Part shown: in pieces, positions 34,906-44,499 of the stretch
Position numbering within the stretch: the stretch's first letter is position 1
Layout of the letters: each line of letters opens with the position of its first letter
Assembly: GCF_010560025.1 (NCBI RefSeq)
Contig: NZ_SAIY01000008.1
Coordinates: forward strand, 1-64,000
DNA from: Verrucosispora sioxanthis
Lineage (GTDB): Bacteria; Actinomycetota; Actinomycetes; Mycobacteriales; Micromonosporaceae
DNA length: 64,000 bases
Reading direction: 5' to 3'
Made by a program: the position numbers and the translations under genes
The notes under the pieces: model-generated
Seen by the model: only the letters and a program-made list of their open reading frames with translations
Told to the model about the DNA's origin: nothing
The model's database searches: none

Positions 34906-36104
34906 GTGGAGCTGGCGCGGGCGACGAACCGCAGCGTCCGGTTACGCAACCGGTCGGCCCTGCTGTCCCGGATCTTCCTCGACGGCCCGCTGACCCGGCA
35001 GGACCTCGTCCGGGGCACCGGGCTCAGCCAGCCGGCGGTCAGCAACGTGGTCGGCGACCTGATTGACGAGGGCCTGGTGATGGAGGCCGGCGCCGCCGAG
35101 TCCGACGGTGGCCGGCCGAGCATGATGCTGCGGGTGGCACCGCGCCACGCCGTCGTGGTCGGCGTCGACGTGGGCGAGACGCGGGTACGCGTCGAACTGT
35201 TCGACCTCACGATGACCGTGCTGGGCAGCGTCGAGTACCCGTTGGAACACAACGGCACCGAGCCGGCGACGGTGGCCGGGCACGTGCTGGCCGGCCTCGA
35301 CCGGGTGCTGGCCGACGCCGGGATCACCCGGTCCGAGGTGCTCGGCGTCGGCATCGGCGTCTCCGGGGTGGTCGAACAGGGCACCCACGCGATCGTGGAC
35401 GCACAGACCCTGGGCTGGCACCGGGTGCCGCTGCAACGGCTGATCGCCGAGGGCACCGACCTGCCGCTGCACCTCGACAACGGCGCGAAGACCCTCGGCC
35501 AGGCGGAGATGTGGTTCGGCGCCGGGCGGGGTGCCCGGCACGCCGTGTTCGCCCTGGTGGGATCGGGCGTCGGCGCGGCCGTGGTGACCAACGGCGTCAC
35601 CTACCGGGGCGCCTCCAGCAGCGCCGGCGAATGGGGTCACACCACCCTGGTGTACGGCGGCCGGCCCTGCCGCTGCGGCGCTCGCGGCTGCCTGGAGGCG
35701 TACGTCGGGGCCGAGGCGGTCATCGACCGTTACCGGGAGGCCCGACGCGGCCGACCGGTGCCCGGCGAGGACGAGGAGTCCCAGCTCGGCGCGCTGGTGG
35801 CGGCGGCGGAGAAATCGGCGACCGCGCGCCGGATCCTCGACGAGACCGCCGACTACCTGGGCGCCGGTGTGGCCAACCTGATCAACCTGTTCAACCCGGA
35901 GCGGGTGGTGCTCGGCGGCTGGGCCGCGATGGCGCTGGGCGGACTGCTGCCCGCCATCCGCGCGGCCGCCGGCCGCCAGGCCTGCGCGCGCCGTACGCGC
36001 AGGCCACCATCGAGCTGGGCCGGCTCGGCGTCGACGCGGTCGCGCTCGGCGCCGCCACCCTCCCCATCGCCCGCCTGCTTGCCAACGGCGGCACCCGCCG
36101 CTGA
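34906..36104 (+). pseudogene. ROK-family transcriptional repressor, one-base frameshift near the C-terminus
   Basis: About 399 aa when joined. An N-terminal winged helix (LTRQDLVRGTGLSQPAVSNV) is followed by an ROK sugar-kinase fold: VVVGVDVGETRVRVELF, ALVGSGVGAAVVTNG, and the zinc motif CRCGARGCLEAYVG. It should sense a sugar and control the divergent beta-glucoside operon and itself. Near 35980-35985 the frame shifts: AGGCCTGCGC is read where AGGCCCTGCGC would continue as RAPYAQATIELGRLGVDAVA to the stop at 36104. As given, the frame runs on to 38904 and gives a false 1332-aa fusion. GTG 34906 is preceded by GATGAGG. The last 45 residues are affected. Confidence 0.85.
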
Positions 36105-36678
36105 CGGAGACCCTCACGGCCGCAGGCCCCAGACACCCGGCAGGCCCCGGACACCCGGCAGACCCGCTCGTCTCCGCCTCGGCCGGAACGTCATACGACG
36201 GCAGCCCTCCCCCGCGGGCACTTCTCCCCGCGCGGGAATCCCGGCGACCCGGTCCGCCGAGCCGTCACCCTCGGCGACATCACGTCCGACCGGCCAGCTA
36301 CCCACGGCACGCTTTGCTCTGCTTCAACCGACGCAACGGTCACGCTCCGTGGCGCCACGCGGTCGAGCGGCGCCTTACCTCCAAGGCGCTACCGCTGCTC
36401 AACGGCTATTGCGTGGGTTGAAGCAGAGCAAAGCGTGGCGAGCGCAGTTGGAGAGGGCGGCCGAAGGCGACACGCTCAGTGAGGTCCACTCAGTGTCATC
36501 GACAGGGCGAGTGCAGATCGATGTCTTGACGGCGACGCAACGTCGCCGCAACACTCTTCGGCAAGCGCGCTCCCCGCACAGCGGTGCCAACCCGGCGGCA
36601 TCATCGTGCGGCAGCGTCAGCCGTCCCGAATCCCCGTCGCGCCCGTCGTCAGCAGCCCCTCGACCGACAGGCGACGTC
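36105..36678. other. Intergenic region with a structured repeat, no gene seen
   Basis: 574 bp between the restored ROK stop and the exoprotein start. Open frames here have no protein-like character. It contains the large inverted-repeat element at 36308-36437. No clear ribosome binding site or -35/-10 pair was found for the ATG at 36679. Confidence 0.5.
36308..36437. repeat. Cruciform-like inverted-repeat element, about 130 bp
   Basis: 29-bp terminal arms (36308-36336 and 36409-36437) pair with one mismatch; the left arm begins CACGCTTTGCTCTGCTTC. The 72-base interior holds two further hairpins: GTGGCGCCAC (36349-36358) and GCGCCTT (36370-36376) with AAGGCGC (36383-36389). It could be a REP/MITE-like interspersed repeat or a structured RNA or terminator. 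I noticed no second copy in the window. Confidence 0.7.
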
Positions 36679-38904
36679 ATGACACCATCCGTTTCCCTCG
36701 TACCAACCGCGCCAGGCCGCAGACCGCGCACCCGCAGCCTGCTCACCGGCCTCGCGGTGGCTCTGGCCGCCGCGCTGGTTCCGACCGTCGGCGCGGTGCC
36801 CGCCCAGGCCGCGCCGGTCCTGCTCTCCCAGGGCAGGCCGGCCACCGCGTCCTCCACCGAAGGCGGCGCCTTCCCCGCCTCGGCGGCCGTCGACGGCAAC
36901 ACCGGCACCCGCTGGTCCAGCGCCTTCAGCGACCCCCAGTGGCTCCGAGTCGACCTGGGCAGCCGCGCCACCATCACCGGCGTCACCCTGCGCTGGGAGG
37001 CCGCGTACGCCCGGGCCTTCCAGATCCAGACCTCAGACGACGGCACCGCCTGGACCACCATCCACAACACCACGAACGGCGGCGGCGGAACCCAGACGCT
37101 GACCGTCACCGGCAGCGGCCGCTACGTCCGGATGTACGGCACCCAGCGGGGCACCGGCTACGGCTACTCGCTGTGGGAGTTCCAGGTCTTCGGCGAGTTC
37201 GGCGGTGGCGGACCGGGTGACCCGGTCGAACCGACCGATCCACGGAACCCGAACTTCGGCCCGAACACCTACGTGTTCGATCCCGCCACTCCCACCGCCA
37301 CCATCCAGAGCCGGCTCAATACCATCTTCAGCCAGCAGGAGACCAACCAGTTCGGCCCGCAGCGGTACGCCGTGCTGTTCAAGCCGGGCAACTACACCGC
37401 CGACGTCAACCTCGGCTTCTTCACCCAGGTCGCCGGGCTCGGCATGTCCCCCGACGACGTCAACCTCAACGGGCACGTCCGCGCCGAGGCGGCCTGGTTC
37501 GGCGGCAACGCCACGCAGAACTTCTGGCGGGCCGCGGAGAACCTGTCGGTGACGCTGCCCGCCGGAACGGTCGTCGAGCGGTGGGCGGTGTCGCAGGCCG
37601 CGCCGTACCGGCGGATGCACCTGCGCGGCGGGCAGAACCAGATCCAGCTCTGGGACGGATACACCGGCTGGTCCAGCGGCGGACTGATGGCCGACACCCG
37701 CATCGACGGGCTGGTGGTCTCCGGCTCGCAGCAGCAGTGGTACTCCCGCAACAGCGAGTTCGGCAACGGCTGGACCGGCTCAGTGTGGAACATGGTGTTC
37801 CAGGGGGTGGCCGGCGCGCCGACGCCGAACTTCCCGAACCCGTCGCACACCGTCATCCCGACCACACCGCTGGTGCGGGAGAAGCCCTTCCTCTACGTCG
37901 ACGGCACCGGCGAGTACCGGGTCTTCGTGCCGGCGCTGCGCGCCAACTCCGCCGGCACCAGCTGGTACAACAAGACCCCGGCCGGCTCGTCGATCTCGCT
38001 CGCCGACTTCTTCGTCGTCCGGCCGGGCACCTCGGCGGCGACCATCAACAACGCCCTGGCCCAGGGCCGGCACCTGCTGTTCACACCCGGCGTGCACCGG
38101 GTCACCGAGCCGATCCAGGTCAACCGGGCCAACACCGTCGCCCTCGGCCTCGGGCTGGCCACCATCCAGGCCGACAACGGGACCGTGGCGATGCGGGTCG
38201 CCGACGTCGACGGGGTCAAGGTCGCCGGCATCATGTTCGAGGCCGGCGCCGTCAGCTCCCCGGTGCTGATGGAGGTCGGCCCCACCGGCTCCACGGCCAG
38301 CCACGCCGCCAACCCCACCTCGCTGCACGACGTCTTCTTCCGCATCGGCGGGCCGGGCGTCGGCCGGGCCGCCACCAGCCTGGTGGTCAACAGCGACAAC
38401 GTCATCGGCGACCACATGTGGCTGTGGCGGGCCGACCACGGCGACGGCGTCGGCTGGACGGTCAACACCGCCGACACCGGACTGATCGTCAACGGCGACG
38501 ACGTCACCATGTACGGCCTCTTCGTCGAGCACTACCAGAAGTACCAGACCATCTGGAACGGCAACGGCGGGCGGACGTACTTCTACCAGAACGAGCTGCC
38601 GTACGACCCGCCCAACCAGGCGGCCTGGATCAACGGCTCGACCCGGGGCTACGCCGCGTACAAGGTGGCCAATTCGGTGACCAGTCACCAGGCGTGGGGG
38701 CTGGGCAGTTACGCCTACTTCAACGTCGATCCGTCGGTGGTCGCCGAGCGGTCGTTCGAGGTGCCGAACAATCCGAACGTGCGGTTCACCAACATGGTGA
38801 CCGTGTCTCTCGGTGGTGTCGGCACGATCAACCGGATGATCAACAATGTCGGCAACACGGTCAACGCCAGCAACCAGGTGTCCTACCTGACCGCGTACCC
38901 GTAG
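36679..38904 (+). CDS. Secreted discoidin (F5/8C, CBM32-like) plus right-handed beta-helix protein
   Basis: About 741 aa. Signal peptide (SLLTGLAVALAAALVPTVGA, cleavage near AQA-AP). Residues about 45-175 are a discoidin/CBM32-like carbohydrate-binding domain (ATASSTEGGAFPASAAVDGN, TRWSSAFSDPQWLRVDLG, YSLWEFQVFGE). After a short Pro/Gly linker comes a large region with beta-helix-like repeats (TIQSRLNTIFSQQ, LLFTPGVHRVTEPIQV, GVKVAGIMFEAGAV), resembling pectin-lyase-fold or GH55-like proteins; some homologues carry the unsupported name adenylyl cyclase. I cannot assign catalytic residues. ATG 36679 is chosen because the signal peptide starts there. It is probably an extracellular polysaccharide-active protein; the substrate is unknown. 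Confidence 0.8.
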   Translation: MTPSVSLVPTAPGRRPRTRSLLTGLAVALAAALVPTVGAVPAQAAPVLLSQGRPATASSTEGGAFPASAAVDGNTGTRWSSAFSDPQWLRVDLGSRATITGVTLRWEAAYARAFQIQTSDDGTAWTTIHNTTNGGGGTQTLTVTGSGRYVRMYGTQRGTGYGYSLWEFQVFGEFGGGGPGDPVEPTDPRNPNFGPNTYVFDPATPTATIQSRLNTIFSQQETNQFGPQRYAVLFKPGNYTADVNLGFFTQVAGLGMSPDDVNLNGHVRAEAAWFGGNATQNFWRAAENLSVTLPAGTVVERWAVSQAAPYRRMHLRGGQNQIQLWDGYTGWSSGGLMADTRIDGLVVSGSQQQWYSRNSEFGNGWTGSVWNMVFQGVAGAPTPNFPNPSHTVIPTTPLVREKPFLYVDGTGEYRVFVPALRANSAGTSWYNKTPAGSSISLADFFVVRPGTSAATINNALAQGRHLLFTPGVHRVTEPIQVNRANTVALGLGLATIQADNGTVAMRVADVDGVKVAGIMFEAGAVSSPVLMEVGPTGSTASHAANPTSLHDVFFRIGGPGVGRAATSLVVNSDNVIGDHMWLWRADHGDGVGWTVNTADTGLIVNGDDVTMYGLFVEHYQKYQTIWNGNGGRTYFYQNELPYDPPNQAAWINGSTRGYAAYKVANSVTSHQAWGLGSYAYFNVDPSVVAERSFEVPNNPNVRFTNMVTVSLGGVGTINRMINNVGNTVNASNQVSYLTAYP

Positions 38905-38915
38905 ACCGATCGACG

Positions 38916-38946
38916 CGGGTCCGGCCGGTCACACCGGCCGGACCCG
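38916..38946. terminator. Bidirectional terminator with perfect 14-bp stem
   Basis: CGGGTCCGGCCGGT (38916-38929), loop CAC, ACCGGCCGGACCCG (38933-38946), between the convergent exoprotein and MOSC genes. Confidence 0.8.
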
Positions 38947-38962
38947 GCGCCCGCGGCCCGGC

Positions 38963-39453
38963 TCAGCTGGGCCGGGTCGGATCGTCAGCGACGGTCACGT
39001 CGACCGGGCCCACCCGCAGGAGGCCGTCGGTGAGCGGGTGCAGCGGACACCGCCCCGGCCGCGCAGGCCGCGCCACGTGCCCGGCCCGACGGTCACGTCC
39101 ATCCAGGCGCACGGGTGTGCCGCCCGGTTCAGCCGCAGCCGCACCGGCCCCTGACCCGAGTCGAGCACCAGCACCGAGCCGACCAGGTCGTCCACGGGAA
39201 TGCCGCTGGTCAGAATGTTGCGCCGGACCTGAGCCAGGCCGGCCCCCGGTGGCAACGACTCGGCCGCGATGACGGTGACGCTGGCCTGCCGGTGCGCGGC
39301 CTTGCCGAAGTACCGGTCCCCGACGATGCCCAGCTCGGCCCGGAGCTGGATCTCGTCGACCAGCTCGTCGGCCGGTGCCGGCTCCGGTCCGTCCGCCGGG
39401 CGGCCCACGAACCGGTGTACGGGTGAGGCCAGCAACTGGACGATCTCCGGCAT
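38963..39453 (-). pseudogene. MOSC-domain protein, one-base frameshift near the C-terminus
   Basis: About 163 aa when joined. It starts at ATG 39453 (PEIVQLLASPVHRFVGRPAD) and shows the MOSC-like segments LGIVGDRYFGKAAHRQASVT, LAQVRRNILTSGIPVDDLVG and AAHPCAWMD (candidate catalytic cysteine). MOSC domains carry out sulfur-transfer or reductase reactions with molybdenum cofactor. Around 39045 one C appears lost (TGCACCC for TGCCACCC); the other frame then gives HPLTDGLLRVGPVDVTV and stops at 38963. The core domain is unaffected, so the protein may still work even if the indel is genuine. Its partner and substrate are not evident. Confidence 0.78.
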
Positions 39454-39650
39454 GTCCCGACTCTAGGCCGGACGTCGCGTCGCCGACGCCTGGTCGCGTC
39501 ACGGACACGACCATCGACGCACAATGCATGACCGCCGGTCGATGTTTCGGGTGTCGGATGGCCGGACGGACTGACACCGCGGGCTACCCTGTTCCTGACG
39601 ACATCGACGGCTGCGACCTGGGCGCCGCCGGGTATCGCGGTCCCCGACGA

Positions 39651-40544
39651 GTGGAAGGGGGAACGAGCCTGGCAACGGAGGTGCGGTTCACGAGCGGTGC
39701 CGGCGGTCGCCGGCTGACTGTGGAGATCACCGGCAAGCCCGACGGGGTACCCATCTTCCTGCTGCACGGCACCCCGGGCAGCCGCAGCGGCCCGAAGCCA
39801 CGAAGCGGAGTTCTGTACCGGTACGGCATCCGGTTGATCAGCTACGACCGGCCCGGCTACGGCGGCTCCACCCCCCGCCCCGGACGTACCGTCGCCGACG
39901 CGGCCGAGGACATCGCCGCGATCGCGGCGGACCTGGACATCTACCGGTTCTCCGTGGTCGGACGCTCCGGCGGCGGACCACACGCGCTGGCCTGCGCGGC
40001 GCTGCTGCCCCACGCGGTCACCCGGACAGCGGTACTCGTGGGCTTCGCCAGACCCGACGTCGCCGATCTCGAATGGTTCGGCGGGATGGCGGCCAGCAAC
40101 GTACGGGACTTCACCGCCGCCACCGACGATCGGCTCCGGCTGACGGAGCGGCTGCGGGCACAGGCCGCGCGGACCCGGCGCGACCCGGAGAGTCTGCTGA
40201 CCCAGTTGGAGACGGACATGACCTGGCCGGACCGGCGCGTCGTGCGGGATCTGGCCATCCGACGCCTGATCGCCCAGGCGTACCGTGAGGCGCTGCGCAG
40301 CGGCCCGCAGGGGTGGATCGACGACGTGCTGGCGCTACGGCAGGACTGGGGATTCAACCTGTCGGCGATCACCGCGCCGGTCCGGCTGTGGCACGGCGAA
40401 CAGGACACCTTCGCGCCGGTGAGCCACACCATGTGGCTCGCCCGGCAGATCCACACCGCGCAGGTCGACGTCCAGCCGGGCGCCGCCCACTTCGGTGCCG
40501 TCGAGATCCTGCCCGAGATGCTGGAGTGGCTGTCGAACTGGTGA
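39651..40544 (+). CDS. Alpha/beta-hydrolase fold protein
   Basis: About 297 aa. Oxyanion region FLLHGTPGSRSGP, nucleophile elbow VVGRSGGGPHAL (GxSxG serine), acid in WHGEQDTFAPV and histidine in PGAAHFGAV give a complete catalytic triad. It is cytosolic; substrate unknown (ester, epoxide or haloalkane classes cannot be separated here). The start is uncertain: GTG 39651 is the nearest conventional in-frame codon, but the strong GGAAGGGGG at 39653-39661 would suit the unusual CTG at 39669, after which the sequence becomes family-like (ATEVRFTSGAGGRRL). The gene is convergent with the Fxs operon, 14 bases before its last stop. Confidence 0.83.
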   Translation: MEGGTSLATEVRFTSGAGGRRLTVEITGKPDGVPIFLLHGTPGSRSGPKPRSGVLYRYGIRLISYDRPGYGGSTPRPGRTVADAAEDIAAIAADLDIYRFSVVGRSGGGPHALACAALLPHAVTRTAVLVGFARPDVADLEWFGGMAASNVRDFTAATDDRLRLTERLRAQAARTRRDPESLLTQLETDMTWPDRRVVRDLAIRRLIAQAYREALRSGPQGWIDDVLALRQDWGFNLSAITAPVRLWHGEQDTFAPVSHTMWLARQIHTAQVDVQPGAAHFGAVEILPEMLEWLSNW

Positions 40545-40558
40545 GCCGGAGACCCGCC

Positions 40559-43500
40559 TCAGAACGGGTGCGGGTCGATGACCCGGCGGACCGGACGTCC
40601 CCGTTTCAGCTCCGCCACCGACGGGTGGTTGCCGCCGATCCTGGCCACCACGGCCTCGACGGCCTCGACGGCCTCGTCGACCTGCGCCTGATGGTCCACA
40701 CCGTGCACCCGACGCTGGATGAGGGCGTGGTTCGCCCGGCACCGCAGGGTGTGCGGATGTGCCGGCCCGAGCAGGTCCGTCAGCAGATCGGCGGCGGCAC
40801 TCAACAGGGCGAGCGCCTCGGTGGGCTCATGCAGGTCGGCCTCGATGACCGCCACATTGATCTGGGCGGCCACGGTGTACGGGTGTCGATCGCCGAGGAC
40901 CGCCCCGAGCCCCTCCCACGCCTGCCGAGCCGGCGACCGGGCCGCGTCGACGTCGCCGCCGGCCCGCACCGCCGCGGCATGGTTGTTCAGGCACACCAGG
41001 CTGTGCGGGTGCCGGTCACCGAGCTGCCGGGCGTACGCGTCGCGCACGGCGCTGGTCTCGGTCTCCGCCTGCTCCCAGTCCCCCAGTTCCAGCAGGGTCA
41101 CCGAACGGCTCAGCCGGCAGGCGAGCGTCTCCGGGTGATCCGGCCCGAGGATCTCCGCCAGTCGGTGGTAGGCCACCTCCAACAGGTCACCCGCCTGGCG
41201 GGTACGGCCGGCGCTGCGCAGCGACACGGCCAGGTTGGCGTTGGCGTCGTACACGAAGCGGGCGTCCTCCCCCATCACCGTGACGTATACGTCCCGCACG
41301 TGGGTCAGCAACTCGACGGAGCGTTCGTAGTGCCCGGCGTCGCGCAGATCCCGCCCGAGAGACGTGGCGGACTGCAGCGTGCTGAGATTGTCCTCGCCGA
41401 GCAGGTGCCGGCGTCGTTCGTAGACCTCCTGGTCCAGCCGCAACGCCTCGGTCACGTCACCCATCAGTCGCCGCGAGACCGCCAGGTTGCTCAGGGCGTT
41501 GAGGGTACGCGCATGGTCGTCACCGAACTCCCGGCGCCAGGCGTGGTAGGTGTCGATGTCGCGCTGGAGCGCCTCCGGGTAGCGTCCGAGCCCACGCAGG
41601 TCCCCACCGAGGCTGCCGGCCGTCATCAGCGCGTCGGCGTGGTCGCCGCCGAGGAGGTCGACCTGCTGGGCGTGCACGTCCCGGTCCAGGTCGTAGGACT
41701 CCTGGAACGCACCCTTGTCGCGCAGCACGTTCGCCTTGTTGAACCGCAGTTGCAGCAGCTGCACGAGTACCTCGCGGCGCACCGGTTCGGCGAGGTTCCG
41801 CCCGAGCGCCTCGGTCCAGGCCGCCTCGACGCGCTCGGCCACCTCCAGCCCGCCGTCGGGGTTGCCGCGCACGAAGAAGTAGCGAACCTGGTCGACGAGC
41901 AGTTGCCGGACCGGGGCGAAGTCACAGGTCGTGCCGTCGGAGACCTCGACGTGCGGCCACAGCATCCGGTACTTACGCCATTCGTCCTGCAGATCCACCT
42001 CGCCGAGCGTGCGGGCCGCCGACGCGATCAGCAGGTGCACCTGGTGTTTGGCGTCCTCGATCTCCTCCTCGGTCATCCTGGATCGCACCACCGAGTGCAG
42101 CAGCCGGTGGATCACGATCCGGGTGCTCTCGCGTTCGGTGCCCTGGCTGTCGTACTCGCTCTGCTGGTCCAGCCGGAGCAGCGCCAACCGCTTGATCTGC
42201 TCCACCAGCCTGTTGATCATCAGTCGGCTGGTGACCGTCGGGTCGATGGCCCGCAGGTGCTCGGCCATCGCGGTGCTGTAGACGATGTCGAGCGACACCT
42301 CGGGTGCCATCACCGCGCAGAGCTGCAACAGGCGGTAGGCGGCCGGCCGGCGGGTCGCCAACTGGTCCAGCGACAGCCGCCACGCCGCCTCTACCCGGCC
42401 GATGTCCGCTTCCGAGCCGAGGGCACCGAGGTCACCCTGCTCGATCGCCGCCAGGTACTCCGACACCGGCGAATGGGTCTCGACCAGCCACGCCGCGGCG
42501 GCGGCCACGGCGATCGGCAGATCCCCCAGCGCCTCGGCGATCCGGTCGGCGTCCCGCTCGCCGAGGTCGGGCAGCAGGCGGCGCAGGTGGTTGACGCTCT
42601 CGGCTCGGTCGAACACGTCCACCGGCACCACGTGCGCCTGCTCCAGCCAACCGGGGCCCTGAGAGGTGATGACGACATGCCCAGGGCCGTTGGGCAGCAA
42701 CTGCTTGATCCGGTCCAGCCGCTCGGCGTTGTCGAAGACCACCAGCCAGCGCAGCCCGCCCTCGCCACGGGACAACGCCTGTTTGACCGTCTGCGCTCCC
42801 TCGCGCACGCTGCTGGAGAGATTCATGCCGAGTCGGCGACCGAGATCGTAGAGCCCGCCGTCGACGTCCGCGGCGCCGTCCGCGTCGATCCACCAGACCA
42901 CGTCGTACGCGCCCCGGAACCGGTGGGCGTACTCGGTGACGAGCTGGGTCTTGCCGAACCCGCCCATGCCCTGCAGCACCACGGGCACGGCGGCGTCGCT
43001 CTGGGCGCGCAGCAGCCCGCGCAGCGACGCGAGCAGCCCGTCCCGACCGGTGAAGAGCAGATTGCGTGGCGGCGCCTGGAAGACGGTCTGCGGTCGGCCG
43101 GGAAAGCGCGGCGCACCGACCAGGAACTCGGTCTTCGGTGGCGGGAAGCCGACCAGTTGCAGCAGTTGCTCCGCGGCCGGACGCTCGTCCAGCCGGCCCA
43201 GCCGGATGGAGTTGGCGGCGGTCACCGGGAGCACGGTGGACTGGGCCGTGCCGACGTGCACGATCAGCGGCCGGCGCGACGGGCGCATCAGGGCGGCGTT
43301 GAGCCCCAGCTCGACCTCCTCCGAGGCAGTGTTGATCACCAGGGGACGAGCGGCCACGGCGATTCCCTCGAGCCGCCCCGCCGGACCCGGGTCGTGCACC
43401 TGAACGCCCACCTCACGCAGGATCCAGGAGATCCATTCGGCCCACCCGGCACCGGCGATGTCGTACCGCAGTGCCACCTCGGTCTCGCGGACCGCCGCCA

Positions 43501-44494
43501 TCCGCACGAACTGCGCCTTGACCCGCACCCGGTCGGCCTCGTCCATGGTGGGCAGCCGGGTCACCCGGCCCTCGCTGATCACGTCGGTCAGCTTCTCGAA
43601 CGCACCGAGCAGGTTGCCGGGCGCACCCGAACTGTCCTCGATGGTGGCCAGTGTCTCCTCGTACGCGTAGTAGGCGAGATACGGCACCTGCACCTGGGCC
43701 CAGTAGCGCTCCCGTGCCTCGTCACCGAGGTGCGCCGGCAGGCCGTCGAAGCGCTGCCGGGCCACCAGCCGACCGGTGTCCGCCTTGAGCTTCTCGGCCG
43801 GGTCGATCCGCATCGCCACCGGCAGCACCCGGATCCGCCGGGGCATCGTCTTGCGGCTGATCGACTGGGCCACCTCGGCGGCACCCTCGATGCCCTGTTC
43901 GCTGAGGGTGAAGCAGGCGACCAGGGTGTCCGGCAGGTGCACCGTGCAGATGTCCGCCACGTCGCTGAGCCCGGTACGACTGTCGATGAGGGTGTAGTCG
44001 TAGTTGCGCTTCATGTCCGCGCGCAGCGCGTCGAAGAACGCGCCGCCGGCCAGCACCTCGTAGAAGTGGTCCCAGTCGAGCCCGGAGATCGACCGGCTGT
44101 AACTGTGGTTGTGCCGGCCCGCGCCGAGGAAGTCGAGCGTTCCGCCCGGTGGCCACCGCCAGTTGATCGAGAAGGCGTGTCGTCGTACGTCGGCGAAGGT
44201 CGCGTGCCGTAGCTCCCCGGGCGCGGCCGGGTCGCGACCGGCCGCCTCCTTCGCCGCACCCTCGTAGCCCACCAACATGTCGATCACACCACCGGCGCCA
44301 CGGAGCATGCCCTCGTGGATGAACGGCCGGTAGAAGCGGTGCAGGCCCGGCGATTCCAGATCCCAGTCGACGACGAGCACACGATGGCCGTTCGCGGCGA
44401 GAATCCACGCCGTGTTGGCCAGCGCCATGGTCCGGCCGGTGCCGCCCTTGTAGGAGTAGAACGTGATGATCTGACCGTCCCGGGTGTCCGTCAT
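40559..44494 (-). CDS. FxSxx-COOH system TPR protein (ParA-like + NB-ARC + tetratricopeptide repeats)
   Basis: 1311 aa. Residues 1-300 resemble a ParA/MinD-type ATPase with the deviant Walker A YSYKGGTGRTMALANTAW and VLVVDWDLESPGL. A NB-ARC/STAND ATPase follows, with P-loop GMGGFGKTQLV near residue 509 and LRWLVVFDNAERLD as Walker B. The C-terminal 400 residues are TPRs of the ~42-residue type (TLNALSNLAVSRRLMGD, ARFVYDANANLAVSLRSAG). This matches the large TPR protein of Fxs RiPP clusters. ATG 44494 has GGAGGAG upstream; the FxsC stop lies 5 bases before it, so it is the last gene of the operon. Its role in the pathway is not known; an NLR-like sensing or scaffold role is inferred. Confidence 0.87.
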   Translation of the reverse strand: MTDTRDGQIITFYSYKGGTGRTMALANTAWILAANGHRVLVVDWDLESPGLHRFYRPFIHEGMLRGAGGVIDMLVGYEGAAKEAAGRDPAAPGELRHATFADVRRHAFSINWRWPPGGTLDFLGAGRHNHSYSRSISGLDWDHFYEVLAGGAFFDALRADMKRNYDYTLIDSRTGLSDVADICTVHLPDTLVACFTLSEQGIEGAAEVAQSISRKTMPRRIRVLPVAMRIDPAEKLKADTGRLVARQRFDGLPAHLGDEARERYWAQVQVPYLAYYAYEETLATIEDSSGAPGNLLGAFEKLTDVISEGRVTRLPTMDEADRVRVKAQFVRMAAVRETEVALRYDIAGAGWAEWISWILREVGVQVHDPGPAGRLEGIAVAARPLVINTASEEVELGLNAALMRPSRRPLIVHVGTAQSTVLPVTAANSIRLGRLDERPAAEQLLQLVGFPPPKTEFLVGAPRFPGRPQTVFQAPPRNLLFTGRDGLLASLRGLLRAQSDAAVPVVLQGMGGFGKTQLVTEYAHRFRGAYDVVWWIDADGAADVDGGLYDLGRRLGMNLSSSVREGAQTVKQALSRGEGGLRWLVVFDNAERLDRIKQLLPNGPGHVVITSQGPGWLEQAHVVPVDVFDRAESVNHLRRLLPDLGERDADRIAEALGDLPIAVAAAAAWLVETHSPVSEYLAAIEQGDLGALGSEADIGRVEAAWRLSLDQLATRRPAAYRLLQLCAVMAPEVSLDIVYSTAMAEHLRAIDPTVTSRLMINRLVEQIKRLALLRLDQQSEYDSQGTERESTRIVIHRLLHSVVRSRMTEEEIEDAKHQVHLLIASAARTLGEVDLQDEWRKYRMLWPHVEVSDGTTCDFAPVRQLLVDQVRYFFVRGNPDGGLEVAERVEAAWTEALGRNLAEPVRREVLVQLLQLRFNKANVLRDKGAFQESYDLDRDVHAQQVDLLGGDHADALMTAGSLGGDLRGLGRYPEALQRDIDTYHAWRREFGDDHARTLNALSNLAVSRRLMGDVTEALRLDQEVYERRRHLLGEDNLSTLQSATSLGRDLRDAGHYERSVELLTHVRDVYVTVMGEDARFVYDANANLAVSLRSAGRTRQAGDLLEVAYHRLAEILGPDHPETLACRLSRSVTLLELGDWEQAETETSAVRDAYARQLGDRHPHSLVCLNNHAAAVRAGGDVDAARSPARQAWEGLGAVLGDRHPYTVAAQINVAVIEADLHEPTEALALLSAAADLLTDLLGPAHPHTLRCRANHALIQRRVHGVDHQAQVDEAVEAVEAVVARIGGNHPSVAELKRGRPVRRVIDPHPF

Positions 44495-44499
44495 GTCGG

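Noticed and set aside
36308..36437. Insertion sequence with terminal inverted repeats
   Set aside because: Only 72 bases lie between the arms, with no transposase and no visible target-site duplication.
40313..44212. 1299-codon rightward open frame
   Set aside because: Antisense shadow of the Fxs TPR protein, whose domains and ribosome binding site are clear on the other strand.
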